Positions 5,861-6,073 of a stretch of DNA of 6,073 bases are shown piece after piece. Position 1 is the first letter of the stretch; the number at the start of each line of letters is the position of its first letter. The stretch is from Microbacterium sp. (GTDB lineage Bacteria; Actinomycetota; Actinomycetes; Actinomycetales; Microbacteriaceae). Location of the stretch: assembly GCA_003248845.1 (NCBI GenBank), contig QFPD01000141.1, positions 1 through 6,073 on the forward strand, read 5' to 3'. Under the pieces are notes generated by a model. It made no database searches, was not told the origin of the DNA, and saw only the letters and a list, made by a program, of their open reading frames with translations. Both the position numbers and the translations under genes were made by a program.

Positions 5861-6073
5861 TCAGGCGCGGGTGTGGCCGAGGACCTTCACGATGATGCCG
5901 CGGCGTCGCAGCTCGCTGATGGCGTGTGTCTCCTCCGGGACGGTGCGTCCGAGCGCGTGCTTGTCGGCGACGACGACGACATCGCCCGAGACGAGCCGGC
6001 CGAACAGGCGCGTCAGGCGCTCCGACCAGCTCTCGCCGGTCTCGGGGGCGGGGTGGCGGAAGCCTTCGATCGG
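5861..6073 (-). CDS. Resolvase-like (serine recombinase N-terminal fold) protein, C-terminal part only
   Basis: The last 70 residues and stop of a minus-strand gene whose start lies beyond the right edge. The frame is open across all 213 bases. The pattern SGDVVVVADKHALGRT followed by a helix and ELRRRGIIVKVL resembles the serine-recombinase catalytic domain, where GD-hydrophobic strand-kLDRLGRs leads to a helix and a RGv strand. In the core motif the second arginine and the LGR are kept, but the first arginine position reads Ala (KHALGR in place of LDRLGR). The protein ends right after the strand that follows, so the long E helix and any DNA-binding domain are absent. The nucleophilic serine, if present, would lie in the unseen N-terminus. 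It may be a small non-catalytic resolvase-fold protein or a decayed recombinase. The assignment rests on motif shape alone. Confidence 0.55.
   Translation of the reverse strand, partial: PIEGFRHPAPETGESWSERLTRLFGRLVSGDVVVVADKHALGRTVPEETHAISELRRRGIIVKVLGHTRA

Noticed and set aside
1..6073. CRISPR arrays, tRNA or rRNA genes, insertion sequence ends
   Set aside because: No regularly spaced repeats, no cloverleaf-like segments with a TTC-loop motif, and no transposase or terminal inverted repeats with target duplications were seen on either strand.

Overview
The window reads as a chromosomal segment of a high-GC Gram-positive actinobacterium, most likely Microbacteriaceae and Microbacterium-like. 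The evidence is the strong G/C bias at third codon positions, GTG starts, tight or overlapping gene junctions, and two start codons that sit six bases behind -10-like hexamers with no Shine-Dalgarno, as in actinobacterial leaderless genes. The genus is inference. Nothing in the window looks compositionally foreign by eye.

Left half (1-3176): three glycosyltransferases of three different fold families. A GT4-type (GT-B, retaining) glycosyltransferase enters from beyond the left edge and ends in a 4-base GTGA overlap with a GT1/MGT-type glycosyltransferase (GT-B, normally inverting), so these two are probably one translationally coupled unit. A GT-A fold glycosyltransferase with a galactosyltransferase C-terminal (Glyco_transf_7C-like) motif runs on the opposite strand, and its 3' end overlaps the 3' end of the GT1 gene by 40 bases. 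Together they suggest assembly or decoration of a surface glycan, a glycolipid or a small molecule. The sequence does not identify donors or acceptors.

Centre and right (3177-5646): a 79-base divergent intergenic region separates the GT-A gene from a 796-residue UvrA-like twin-ABC ATPase. This protein keeps both nucleotide-binding sites and the C-terminal zinc finger. It lacks the UvrB-binding insertion and the first half of zinc finger 1, which places it with compact class II UvrA / DrrC-like proteins and not with housekeeping UvrA.

Right end (5647-6073): a 214-base convergent intergenic region contains a long palindrome with perfect 13-base arms and four copies of the heptamer GGCAGAA in the orientations + - - +. 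It is followed by the 3' end of a minus-strand gene whose visible 70 residues resemble the end of a serine-recombinase catalytic domain. That gene lacks one expected active-site arginine and the whole C-terminal DNA-binding region.

The palindromic repeat cluster and the degenerate resolvase-like protein are the least explained parts. No tRNA, rRNA, CRISPR array or insertion sequence was seen.
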